A DNA stretch of 64,000 bases from NCBI GenBank assembly GCA_015075745.1, contig JABTTW010000001.1, forward strand, positions 1,736,001 through 1,800,000, given 5' to 3'. The notes beneath the pieces were generated by a model. That model did not search any database. It worked only from the letters and a program-made list of their open reading frames with translations, and was not told the origin of the DNA. The translations under genes and the position numbers were made by a program. The stretch comes from Planctomycetia bacterium. Its GTDB lineage: Bacteria > Planctomycetota > Phycisphaerae > UBA1845 > UTPLA1. Of this stretch, positions 26,019-34,602 are shown one piece after another (within the stretch, counting starts at the first letter, position 1; every line of letters starts with the position of its first letter).

Positions 26019-27704
26019 TCAGCCCATGGTCAGTTCACGGTACTTCACGCGATGCGGTTGGTCGGCGGCGACGCCGAGGCGGGTCTTGCGGTCGGCCTCG
26101 TAGGCGGAGTAGTTGCCGTTGAACCAACGCACGGTGCTGTCGCCCTCGAAGGCGAGGATGTGCGTCGCCACGCGATCGAGGAACCAGCGGTCGTGGCTGA
26201 TGACGAGGGCGCAGCCGGCGAAGTTCTCGATGGCATCCTCCAGGGCACGCATGACGTTCACGTCCAAATCGTTGGTCGGCTCGTCGAGCATGATGACGTT
26301 GGCGCCCTGGGTGAGCATGCGGGCCAGATGGACGCGGTTGCGCTCGCCGCCGGAGAGCGTGCCCACCTGCTGCTGCTGATCCTGCCCGGTGAAACCGTAG
26401 CGCGTGACATAGACCCGGCTGTTGACGGATGCGTTTCCAATTTGCATGTGCTCGCGGCCGCCGGTGATGGCCTGCCAGACGGTGTCGGTCTCCTTGAGCG
26501 TCTCGCGGCTCTGCTCGACGTAGGTGAGCTTGACGCTTTCGCCGACGCGGATGGTCCCTGCGTCGGGCTTCTCCTGGCCCGTGATCATGCGGAAGAGCGT
26601 CGTCTTGCCGGTGCCGTTGGCGCCGATGATGCCGACGATGGCACCGGCGGGGATCGAGAAACTCACGTCTGACAGGAGGATCTGCCGACCGAAGGCCTTG
26701 GTCACGTTTCTAGCGTCGATGACCTGATTGCCGAGTCGCGGGCCGGGCGGGATGTAGATTTCGATCTCTTTGAGTTTCTCCGTCGCGTCTTGTGCGACGG
26801 CTTCCTCGTAAGCGCTGATGCGGGCCTTGTTCTTCGCGCGGCGGGCCTGCGGGGAGCGGCGAATCCACTCCAACTCGCGCTGCAAGGCGCGCTGCCGGGC
26901 GGACTCGGTCTTTTCCTCAACGCGCAGTCGCGTCTCCTTCTGCTCCAGCCAGGAGGAGTAATTGCCCTTCCACGGAATGCCCTGGCCGCGGTCGAGTTCG
27001 AGAATCCAGCCGGCCACGTTGTCGAGAAAATAGCGATCGTGGGTGACGGCGATGATGGTGCCTTCGTAGCGCTTGAGGTGCTGTTCGAGCCATGCGACGG
27101 TCTCGGCGTCGAGATGATTGGTCGGCTCGTCGAGCAGGAGGACGTCCGGCTTTTGCAGGAGAAGTCGACACAGCGCGACGCGGCGCCGCTCGCCGCCGGA
27201 GAGGACTTTGACGAGGCGATCGCCCTCCGGGCAGCGCAGGGCGTCCATGGCCATCTCGAGTTGGGCGTCGATCTCCCAGGCATTGATGGCGTCGAGCTGC
27301 TCGTGGACCTGGCCCTGACGCTCAAGCAATTTGGTCATGTCGTCTTCGGACATTTCCTCGCAGAGCCGCTCGTTGATCTGCTCGTATTCCTTGAGAAGGT
27401 CCATCGACTGCTGCATGCCCTGCTCGACGACCTGGCGGACGGTCATGGAATCGTCGAGCTTCGGCTCCTGTTCGAGGAAGCCGACGGTGTAGCCGGGCTG
27501 CAGGGAAATCTGTCCTTCGTAGTCCTTGTCGATGCCGGCGAGGATGCGAAGGAGGGTGCTCTTGCCGGCGCCGTTGAGACCGAGGACGCCGATCTTCGCA
27601 CCGTAGAAGTACGAGAGATGGATGTCCTTGAGGATCTGCTTCTTGTCGTGGCGCTTGGAGACGCCAACCATCGAGTAAATGATTTTGTGTGCTTCGTCGC
27701 CCAT
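26019..27704 (-). CDS. ettA: Energy-dependent translational throttle protein EttA (ABC-F ATPase)
   Basis: Cytoplasmic ABC-F protein that binds the ribosomal E site and gates elongation according to ATP/ADP. 561 residues with two ATPase domains: Walker A GLNGAGKS then LSGGERRRVALCRLL and LLLDEPTNHLD, and Walker A GANGTGKTT then LSGGERNRVHLARML and IMLDEPTNDLD. The linker RRSPQARRAKNKARISAYEE and the opening YSMVGVSKRHDKKQILKDI are EttA-specific. The ATG is at 27704. The gene is downstream of tRNA-Val on the same strand and converges with the dockerin-tailed gene across the repeat pair. Confidence 0.95.
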   Translation of the reverse strand: MGDEAHKIIYSMVGVSKRHDKKQILKDIHLSYFYGAKIGVLGLNGAGKSTLLRILAGIDKDYEGQISLQPGYTVGFLEQEPKLDDSMTVRQVVEQGMQQSMDLLKEYEQINERLCEEMSEDDMTKLLERQGQVHEQLDAINAWEIDAQLEMAMDALRCPEGDRLVKVLSGGERRRVALCRLLLQKPDVLLLDEPTNHLDAETVAWLEQHLKRYEGTIIAVTHDRYFLDNVAGWILELDRGQGIPWKGNYSSWLEQKETRLRVEEKTESARQRALQRELEWIRRSPQARRAKNKARISAYEEAVAQDATEKLKEIEIYIPPGPRLGNQVIDARNVTKAFGRQILLSDVSFSIPAGAIVGIIGANGTGKTTLFRMITGQEKPDAGTIRVGESVKLTYVEQSRETLKETDTVWQAITGGREHMQIGNASVNSRVYVTRYGFTGQDQQQQVGTLSGGERNRVHLARMLTQGANVIMLDEPTNDLDVNVMRALEDAIENFAGCALVISHDRWFLDRVATHILAFEGDSTVRWFNGNYSAYEADRKTRLGVAADQPHRVKYRELTMG

Positions 27705-27837
27705 CTGGGGTGCAATCTCCTGCTAACCGGTGCGTGTTCTATTTTGCGACTGGATGGCCGGGCAGCCATTCTACATGCTTTGCGGGTCTCGACATCGGTT
27801 GGGGGCGAGTCCGACATGCGGGGGATGCGTGGGAAAC

Positions 27838-27911
27838 TGGGCGATACAGGGGTCGAACCTGTGACCTCACGGGTGTGATCCGTGCGCTCTGACCAACTGA
27901 GCTAATCGCCC
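27838..27911 (-). tRNA. tRNA-Val (anticodon CAC)
   Basis: Read on the minus strand, the acceptor arm GGGCGAT pairs with ATCGCCC (27905-27911 with 27839-27845), the D-arm is GCTCAGTTGGTCAGAGC, and the anticodon stem CACGG/CCGTG encloses the loop ATCACAC with anticodon CAC. The T-arm is ACAGG-TTCGACC-CCTGT. The discriminator is A and CCA is not encoded. All stems are complete. Confidence 0.96.
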
Positions 27912-27962
27912 TCTTGTCGAATGGCAACCCGTCCGCCGGGCGACGGGATGGACACTGCATCT

Positions 27963-27990
27963 ATTCTAATCCCGACGGCCTGGGCGGCAA
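27963..27990 (-). promoter_or_regulatory. Candidate promoter of tRNA-Val
   Basis: On the minus strand TTGCCG (27985-27990), a 16-bp spacer and TAGAAT (27963-27968) lie about 50 bp before the tRNA 5' end. The leader would be ~45 bases. The match is moderate. Confidence 0.35.
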
Positions 27991-28088
27991 GGGAGGCCGT
28001 GCGCTTCATCCATTTCGACGGGTGCGTTAGAGTCAGGGCCTGACGCCTGAATTGAACGATCCCACGAGGATAAGGGGCCCGCAAACGG

Positions 28089-29867
28089 ATGGACGCAGCG
28101 ATCAAGACCGCGGTGGATCAGTGGCTCGCCGATCCGGCGATCGCCACGGGGGACAAGGACGAAATCCGCGCGCTTGTTTCCGCCGGGAATGAGCGCGAGC
28201 TGACGGATCGATTTTATCGCGACCTGGAATTCGGCACGGGCGGAATCCGCGGCATCCTCGGCGCAGGCCCGAACCGGATGAACATCTATACGGTCGGGGC
28301 TGCGGCGCAGGGGCTGGCGAACTACATTGCCAAGCAGGGTGCGGCGGCGAAAAAGGCCGGCGTGGCGATCGCCCACGACAGCCGACGCATGAGCGATGTG
28401 TTTGCGATGCGCGTCGCGACGGTGCTGGCGGCCAACGGCGTGACGGCGCATCTGTTCAGTGCGCTGCGACCGACGCCGGAGCTTTCGTTTGCCGTGCGGC
28501 ATCTGGGATGCACGGCCGGGGTCATGATCACGGCGAGTCACAATCCGCCGGAGTACAACGGCCTTAAGGCCTACTGGAACGACGGCGGGCAGGTCACGCC
28601 GCCGCACGATACGAACATCATTTCCGAGGTGCGCGGCGTCGGGGCCTATGTGAATATCCGCGAGATGACGGAGAGTGACGCGACGGCGCAGGGGCTGCTG
28701 CATCGCATCGGCCGCGAGATGGATGACGCCTTCCTGGCACTCGTGGACAAGTCGTGCCTGGCGCCGGAGATCTGCCGCGAGCAGGGCAAGAAGCTCAAGA
28801 TCGTTTATACGCCGCTGCACGGCACCGGCGGCACACTGATCCCCGAGGCTCTGCGTCGGCGCGGGTTTGTGCATGTCATGGAGGAGCCGAAGCAGTCGAT
28901 TCCCGACGGCAACTTTCCGACGGTGAAGTCGCCGAATCCGGAGGAGGGGCCGGCGCTGGCCATGGCGATTGACCTGGCAAAGAAGGAGGGGGCCGATCTA
29001 GTGATCGCCAGCGATCCGGACGCCGATCGGGTGGGCATTGCGGTGCGAGGCGATGGCGGCGAGTTCGAGCTGCTAACGGGCAACCAGATAGCCGCCCTGT
29101 TGACGTATTACATCTGCGAGCAGCTCAAGCGGAGCGGCAAATTCCCCGCAGACGGCGTCGTGCTCACGACAATCGTGAGCGGCGACTTGATGAAGGAGAT
29201 TGCCCGATCGTACGGCGCGGAAGTCGTCGAGGTGCTCACGGGTTTCAAGTGGATCGGCGAGCGGATTCGGCTTTATGAAGAGGCGGGCAGCACCGGTGCA
29301 CCTTCGAAGGCGTACATTTTCGGCGCGGAAGAGAGCTACGGCTACATGCCCTGCGACTTCGTCCGCGACAAGGACGCGGTCACGAGCGCGGCATTCATCG
29401 CCGAGGCCGCCGCATTCGCAGCCGCCGAGGGGACGACGCTCTACGGTCTGCTGGGCAGGCTCTTCGCGAAGTACGGCTACTTCCGCGAGGGGGCCAAGAG
29501 TCTGACGCTGCCGGGGGCAGACGGGGCGGCGCGGATCAAGTCGATGATGCAGTCGATGCGGGCAAAGCCGCCGCGAACGTTGGCCGGCGTCGCCGTCGCG
29601 CAGATCGGCGATCTGACGACGGGCGACATCCGGGACGTGGCATCGGGCGCGGTGGTGGGTCGCTACGAGCTGCCGTCGAGCGATGTCATCGTTCTGACAC
29701 TTTCGGACGGCACGAAGGTGATCGCCCGGCCGAGCGGGACCGAGCCGAAGATCAAGTTCTACATATTGACCCGGGAGCCGCCCGGCGACGTGACTCAGGG
29801 GGCGTCATTGACGAAGGCCAAAGTCGAGGCGATATCGGCGGAGCTGTCGGCTTTGAGCGGCGCATGA
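28089..29867 (+). CDS. Phosphoglucomutase/phosphomannomutase (alpha-D-phosphohexomutase superfamily)
   Basis: Interconverts hexose-1- and hexose-6-phosphates; 592 residues, the longer PgcA/PGM2-like form. Domain marks in order: FGTGGIRGILG; the active-site phosphoserine loop MITASHNPPEYNG; the metal loop SDPDADRVGIAV; the sugar loop FGAEESYGY after GFKWIGERI; and the phosphate-binding RPSGTEPKIKFYI at the C-terminus. The ATG at 28089 follows gataaggggcccgcaaacgg. Nearby manC needs mannose-1-phosphate, so it could feed GDP-sugar synthesis, but substrate choice cannot be read here. Confidence 0.93.
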   Translation: MDAAIKTAVDQWLADPAIATGDKDEIRALVSAGNERELTDRFYRDLEFGTGGIRGILGAGPNRMNIYTVGAAAQGLANYIAKQGAAAKKAGVAIAHDSRRMSDVFAMRVATVLAANGVTAHLFSALRPTPELSFAVRHLGCTAGVMITASHNPPEYNGLKAYWNDGGQVTPPHDTNIISEVRGVGAYVNIREMTESDATAQGLLHRIGREMDDAFLALVDKSCLAPEICREQGKKLKIVYTPLHGTGGTLIPEALRRRGFVHVMEEPKQSIPDGNFPTVKSPNPEEGPALAMAIDLAKKEGADLVIASDPDADRVGIAVRGDGGEFELLTGNQIAALLTYYICEQLKRSGKFPADGVVLTTIVSGDLMKEIARSYGAEVVEVLTGFKWIGERIRLYEEAGSTGAPSKAYIFGAEESYGYMPCDFVRDKDAVTSAAFIAEAAAFAAAEGTTLYGLLGRLFAKYGYFREGAKSLTLPGADGAARIKSMMQSMRAKPPRTLAGVAVAQIGDLTTGDIRDVASGAVVGRYELPSSDVIVLTLSDGTKVIARPSGTEPKIKFYILTREPPGDVTQGASLTKAKVEAISAELSALSGA

Positions 29868-29923
29868 GTTTCCCGCGTCCCGATGCCTCGCACTCTCGGT
29901 GTCCCGATACTGATTAGGAATAG

Positions 29924-31135
29924 ATGGTAAACCCCGGTTTGAACATCTGGCTCGGTCTGTTTGCCGTGATGGGCACGCTCGGCTTTGCGTCGGCGCTTTA
30001 TTCGCTGGTGGCCAGCATTCGCAGTCGGCGAAGTCCGGTACTGGAATGCGCGGCGATCATTGCGCTGGGGGCGGCGTGGTGGATCGGCCACGTGTCCGCC
30101 TTCGGCTGGCTGGCGATGGTGGTCGGCGTCGGTCTTTCTGCGTTGCGACTGAAAGGCGCTACTGCACCGGCGCCCTCGGAAACATCTGGCGTGGAGCCGT
30201 CCGATCTCTCAAAAGCAGACCTGCTGCAAGTCGCAGAGACCGCTGCCCCCCCAATGCCACGGGCGAAGACGTCGGAGGCATCGCCGAGTCCTGCGACGCC
30301 GAAGCAGCCGTCGATGCCGCCGCAGACGTACACGACCATCGCGCTATTGGGCAGCTCGTTGAAGGTCTCGCTGGAGGTGCTCTGCGCGTCTCTGCGGCGC
30401 GGCGGCGAGCGGCGCGCGGAGGTCCGGGCGGCCACGCAGCGAGGTTCGCCGGCCCATCTGATGATCGGCCCCATTCGCCTCGACGTCGCCAGCGATGCAC
30501 AGAGTCTGCCGCGACAGACCCTTGAGGACGCCGCGGCGCAGAGCTTCGATTGGCCCGATGCATTGGCCGTCGCGGGAACACATGCCGCGCAGGTTTCCTT
30601 CACCACGACTGTCGCAGGCTACGAACGAACCGGGGACACGACGCGCGACGCCGTTCTTCGCGCGCACCTTCAGGCGCACGCCGCCCTCGCGGAGTTCGCC
30701 CCGGTCATCGGCGCCTGCTATCCGGCGTCCGGGCTGTTGATCGACGCGAAGAATGTGTCGCGACTGCTGGCCGAATCCGACCCGCTCCGCCTGCTCAGCG
30801 CCACGGGGCTTGGATATCGCGCTTCGTCTCTTGAAGGCGACAAGGCCGGATGTCACTGCTGCGGCACGGTCGGGCTGAACGATCTGGGGCTTATGGACAT
30901 TGAGATTGTCACGCGCGAGGAGCCGGACGATGACTTGACCAACGCGCTGGTGCGGATGGTTCGCCGCGTCTATGAGGCCGGAGAAGACGCGGCCCGCGTC
31001 GGCGACGAAGTGCCCGGATATGATGAGTCGTGGACGTCGGGCCCGGCCGCGTCGTTCCTGCAGCCGGATCGGCAAGTGATGAGATTTGAGGAACCGGAAC
31101 CGCCACCGCCGGTCGAAGAAGCCGCGTCATCATGA
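29924..31135 (+). CDS. Membrane-anchored protein with DUF4261-like C-terminal domain (tentative)
   Basis: 403 residues. Two or three membrane helices in the first ~80 residues (IWLGLFAVMGTLGFASALYS and AAIIALGAAWWIGHVSAFGW) are followed by a Pro/Ala/Ser-rich linker (~85-150) and a soluble domain (~155-360). Elements such as FAPVIGACYPASGLLID and VGLNDLGLMDIEIV resemble DUF4261 proteins, which have no known function. A CHCC pair (GCHCCGT) in the soluble part is unusual. The stop overlaps the following Rrf2 regulator start by 4 bp (ATGA), so the two are translated together and may be functionally linked. Confidence 0.65.
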   Translation: MVNPGLNIWLGLFAVMGTLGFASALYSLVASIRSRRSPVLECAAIIALGAAWWIGHVSAFGWLAMVVGVGLSALRLKGATAPAPSETSGVEPSDLSKADLLQVAETAAPPMPRAKTSEASPSPATPKQPSMPPQTYTTIALLGSSLKVSLEVLCASLRRGGERRAEVRAATQRGSPAHLMIGPIRLDVASDAQSLPRQTLEDAAAQSFDWPDALAVAGTHAAQVSFTTTVAGYERTGDTTRDAVLRAHLQAHAALAEFAPVIGACYPASGLLIDAKNVSRLLAESDPLRLLSATGLGYRASSLEGDKAGCHCCGTVGLNDLGLMDIEIVTREEPDDDLTNALVRMVRRVYEAGEDAARVGDEVPGYDESWTSGPAASFLQPDRQVMRFEEPEPPPPVEEAASS

Positions 31136-31569
31136 TTTATTCAACGGGATGTGAATACGCCATCCGGTCGGTGATGATCATCGCGGAACTGGCACGGCCG
31201 GGCAGGTTCGTGCTGCTGCGGGAGATTGTCGCCCGATCGGACATGCCGGCGTCGTTCGTCGGAAAGATTCTCCAATCGCTTGTGCGGGCGGACATTCTGG
31301 TATCCAGCAAGGGGCGCGGCGGCGGGTTTTCGCTGGCCCGGGACGCGGACCGGATCACGCTGCGGCAGCTTGTCGAGGCGGTAGACGGCCCGGAGCGGAT
31401 CGAGCGCTGCGTCCTCGGGTTTGCCGCGTGCAACAGCAGCCAGCCGTGCGCACAACACGACGCCTGGCTGGAGATTCGCGAGCAGATCCACACGCTGCTC
31501 AATGAAACGACGGTTGAGGACCTTCTGGAGTCGCTCTATCGCAAGAGACGCCAGGGACGTCGCGCCTGA
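31132..31569 (+). CDS. Rrf2/IscR-type transcriptional regulator with three conserved cysteines
   Basis: Winged-helix DNA-binding repressor, 145 residues. The start MIYSTGCEYAIRSVMIIAEL and the recognition region ILQSLVRADILVSSKGRGGGFSLARD are typical of Rrf2 proteins. Cys93, Cys100 and Cys106 (CVLGFAACNSSQPC) have nearly the spacing that binds a [2Fe-2S] cluster in IscR/NsrR, so it probably senses iron-sulfur status, nitric oxide or redox. No isc or suf genes are near. It overlaps the preceding membrane-protein gene by 4 bp, so the target may be its own operon. Confidence 0.9.
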   Translation: MIYSTGCEYAIRSVMIIAELARPGRFVLLREIVARSDMPASFVGKILQSLVRADILVSSKGRGGGFSLARDADRITLRQLVEAVDGPERIERCVLGFAACNSSQPCAQHDAWLEIREQIHTLLNETTVEDLLESLYRKRRQGRRA

Positions 31570-31641
31570 CCGTTGATGCCCTCAGGCCTGCGCCCCCCTG
31601 CTCCTTGTCGAAGCGCGGTCTGGCCACGATCATGGTTCACT

Positions 31642-33288
31642 ATGAGCAGCACACCCACGATTCGTGCCCGATTCGCCCCTTCTCCGACCGGCTACCTTCA
31701 CGTCGGCGGCGCCCGAACGGCGCTGTTCAACTGGCTCTACTGCCGTCGTCACGGCGGCACGTTCATCCTTCGCATTGAGGACACGGACATTCTCCGCAAC
31801 ATCGAAGGGGCGGAGCAGAAGCTCATCGACGACCTGCGCTGGCTGGGGCTGGACTTCGACGAGGGACCGGGTGTCGCCGGGCCGGTGAGCCCCTATCGGC
31901 AAAGCGAGCGGCGCGAACTGTACGACACGGCGGTGGCGAAGCTGCTGGCGGACGGAAACGCCTATTACGCGTTTGAGACGCCCGAGGAACTCGACGCGCT
32001 GCGCAAAGCGGCCGAGGCGAATAAGACATCGTTCCGCTACCCGAGGCCCGATCCGCTGCCGACGAAGGCCGACGCCGATCGCGCCCGCGAAGAGGGCCGG
32101 CCGGTGGTGGTTCGCTTCAAGACGCCGAACGAGCCGATCACGGTGCACGACGAGATTCTCGGCGACGTGAGCTTCGGGGCGGGCGAGGTCGAGGACCTGG
32201 TCATCGTGAAGTCCAACGGCTGGCCGACGTATCACTTCGCGGTCGTGGTGGACGATGCGCTGATGCAGGTCACGCACGTGCTTCGGGCCCAGGAGCATCT
32301 GATGAACACGCCAAAACACGTGTTCATACAGCGGGCGCTGGGGTATGCGACGCCGAAATACGCGCATCTGCCGCTGGTCTTCAACATTGACGGGACGAAG
32401 ATGTCGAAGCGCGACAAGCACAAGGTGGTGCGCGCGGCGGTGAAGGAGCGGCTCAAGTCGAAGGCGTGGACCAAGGAGCAAGTCGGCGAGATCGCCGGTT
32501 GCGGCGCGACCGCGCTGGACAAGTGGCTCGACAAGGCCGACACCGAACTGGACATGTCGCAGGTGACACGGCTGGCCGAAGCGGCGGGCGTCGTGATCCC
32601 CGAGATCGACGTGCACGATTTTCGCTTGTCCGGTTACCTGCCCGAGGCGCTGGTGAACTTCGTGGCGCTGATCGGCTGGTCGCCGAAGAACGATCGCGAG
32701 ATGCTCACGCGGCAGGAGATGATCGACGCCTTCAGTCTGGACGGCATCAACAAGACGGCGGGCCGTTTCGATCGCGACAAGCTGCTGGCGATGAACACGG
32801 ACTACGCGGCCCAGGCGACCCCGGAGCGATTGCTGGCGGCGTTTAGGGATTGGGCCGAAGTCAGCGGCAGTCCGCTGGCCGTTCTCGATGATGACACGGC
32901 CGTGCGCGTTCTCGCGGCGTGCAAGGGATTTCGCACGTTTCGCGATCTGGAGTCCAAGGCCGCCGTGCTCTTCGCCCCGGATGATTCGGTTCAATACGAA
33001 CCGGACGCCGTGAAGAAGGTGCTGGCGAAGAACGACAACCGGGGATTCGCCACGCTGGAGACACTTCTCCCGCTGCTTTCGGCGCTGACGCCTTGGTCGG
33101 CGGAAGGGATCGACGCGCTCATCAAGGACCTCTGCGAGAAGACGAGCGCCAAGATGGGCGACGTGGCCCAGCCCCTGCGCGTGGCGGTTGCCGGGCGTCC
33201 GGTCAGCCCCGCCATCGGCGAGACGCTGGCACTACTGGGCAAGGAAAAGACGCTCGGCCGGGTGCGGCGGTGTTTGCAACTTCGCTGA
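31642..33288 (+). CDS. gltX: Glutamyl-tRNA synthetase with an internal insertion
   Basis: Class I synthetase that charges tRNA-Glu, 548 residues from the ATG at 31642. The frame opens earlier, but similarity begins at TIRARFAPSPTGYLHVGG, which holds the HIGH-type motif. LRIEDTD is canonical, and the KMSKR loop is at 253-257. Between KMSKR and the usual GYLPEALVNF there are ~73 residues instead of ~12, so about 60 extra residues (~262-324) are inserted. They look helical (WTKEQVGEIAGCGATALDKW). The remainder, including the anticodon-binding region, is normal. A single gltX copy is visible. Confidence 0.93.
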   Translation: MSSTPTIRARFAPSPTGYLHVGGARTALFNWLYCRRHGGTFILRIEDTDILRNIEGAEQKLIDDLRWLGLDFDEGPGVAGPVSPYRQSERRELYDTAVAKLLADGNAYYAFETPEELDALRKAAEANKTSFRYPRPDPLPTKADADRAREEGRPVVVRFKTPNEPITVHDEILGDVSFGAGEVEDLVIVKSNGWPTYHFAVVVDDALMQVTHVLRAQEHLMNTPKHVFIQRALGYATPKYAHLPLVFNIDGTKMSKRDKHKVVRAAVKERLKSKAWTKEQVGEIAGCGATALDKWLDKADTELDMSQVTRLAEAAGVVIPEIDVHDFRLSGYLPEALVNFVALIGWSPKNDREMLTRQEMIDAFSLDGINKTAGRFDRDKLLAMNTDYAAQATPERLLAAFRDWAEVSGSPLAVLDDDTAVRVLAACKGFRTFRDLESKAAVLFAPDDSVQYEPDAVKKVLAKNDNRGFATLETLLPLLSALTPWSAEGIDALIKDLCEKTSAKMGDVAQPLRVAVAGRPVSPAIGETLALLGKEKTLGRVRRCLQLR

Positions 33289-33303
33289 GCAGCGGTGTCG
33301 CGC

Positions 33304-34380
33304 TCAATACACGCCTTCGACAACCGTGGTGGCGAAGCCCGAGTAGGGGCGGACGTTGGCGGAGCCGTCCCACGGATATTTTTCGCACGGCGGGGTTCGC
33401 TTGGCCTCGTCGCGCTCCATGAAGCGCGGCATGAAGAATTCCTTGGTAAGCGTGGTCAATCGCGTGCGGCCCCATTCGCCGTAGGGCACGACCGTCTCCT
33501 GATCGTCGAAGCTCACCACCTCGACCATCGCGCGCGGCACCGGCGGGTGATAGATGATGTCGTAGTTGTCTGCCGGGTCGAACGGCTTGTGGCAGGCAAG
33601 GCCCATCAGCGTGTTGCCGTATGTAGGGACGAACTCGATCTTGCCTTCGAGCAGCTCTTCCCGGGCGAAGCGATGAAACTGCGGGGTCATCTGGGTGCCG
33701 CCGCAGAAGACGCCCTTGATGCCGACATCGACGAGCGAGACCTTCTCGCAGAGGGCCTCCAGCAGCTTCGGCGTGGTGAACATGCAGTGGATATTGTCGT
33801 GCGCTCGCAGCAGAGTCAGCCCCTGGTCGATGACGTGGTTCTTGTAGTCTTCCATGATGGTCATCTGCTGCTTCTTGATCAGCTTGATGACCCATCGCGG
33901 GTCCATGTCCACGCAGAAGCTGATGCCGCCGCGGAACTGAGCGAGGTGCTCCACCGCGAGCCGCAATCGTCGCGGGCCGCTTGGACCGAGCATGAGCCAG
34001 TCTGCCCCCTTGGGAAACGCCTTGTCGGAAAGCGTGCTGCTGAACTGTTCGTAGTCGATGCGGAAGTCGTCGATGTTGACGCGACTTTTGGGAATGCCGG
34101 TGCTGCCGCCGGTCTCGAAGACATAGACGGGCTTGCCTTCCAGACCCTTGGGCACCCATCGACGGACCGGTCCGCCGCGCAGCCACTCGTCCTGGAAGTT
34201 GCCGAACTTCTTCAGGTCGGCGTAGCAGTTGATCTCTTTTCGTGGGTCCCACGACAGCTTGCTCGCGTGGTCGAGCCAGAACGGGCAGCCGGTCTTCGGG
34301 TCAAAATGCCACGCGATGATCTCACGGGTATGGGCGTCGAGCTTGTCTTTCGCTTCGGCGACTCTCTTTTCGAGGGACAT
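33304..34380 (-). CDS. Adenylate-forming enzyme-like protein lacking the C-terminal subdomain
   Basis: 358 residues from the ATG at 34380 (GGAGG nine bases upstream; the frame opens at 34434). The P-loop ETGGSTGIPKSR matches the AMP-binding motif of acyl-CoA synthetases and PaaK-like ligases, and the later FVPTYGNTLMG resembles the adenine-binding motif. The N-terminal half shows a PaaK/F390-synthetase style. The mobile C-terminal domain (~100 residues with the catalytic Lys) appears missing, since the protein ends soon after SGFATTVVEG. It may adenylate without CoA transfer, or act with a separate partner. The substrate is unknown. Convergent with gltX (15 bp). Confidence 0.7.
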   Translation of the reverse strand: MSLEKRVAEAKDKLDAHTREIIAWHFDPKTGCPFWLDHASKLSWDPRKEINCYADLKKFGNFQDEWLRGGPVRRWVPKGLEGKPVYVFETGGSTGIPKSRVNIDDFRIDYEQFSSTLSDKAFPKGADWLMLGPSGPRRLRLAVEHLAQFRGGISFCVDMDPRWVIKLIKKQQMTIMEDYKNHVIDQGLTLLRAHDNIHCMFTTPKLLEALCEKVSLVDVGIKGVFCGGTQMTPQFHRFAREELLEGKIEFVPTYGNTLMGLACHKPFDPADNYDIIYHPPVPRAMVEVVSFDDQETVVPYGEWGRTRLTTLTKEFFMPRFMERDEAKRTPPCEKYPWDGSANVRPYSGFATTVVEGVY

Positions 34381-34602
34381 GGCCTCAATCCTCCGGGCGG
34401 TCGATCGTGCAAGGCCGGTTTTAGCAAGTTGCAAACCAACGGTTCAAACGGCACTTGGGGGGACGATTCTTCAATTGGGGCATTCTATCCCGACTTGAGC
34501 GATTTTGCAGTGGCCGGCAAGCCCTTGCGACCCTCGGCACTCGAATCCGGCCGGATGATCGAATAAGCTCAAGCGCTGGGGACAGATTTCTCCGAGTCTG
34601 CC

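Noticed and set aside
27838..27911. tRNA read as histidine type
   Set aside because: The loop ATCACAC places CAC (Val) at positions 34-36, and no extra 5' G of tRNA-His is present.
33295..34566. 423-codon plus frame over the adenylate-forming gene
   Set aside because: Antisense shadow; the minus-strand product has the P-loop motif.
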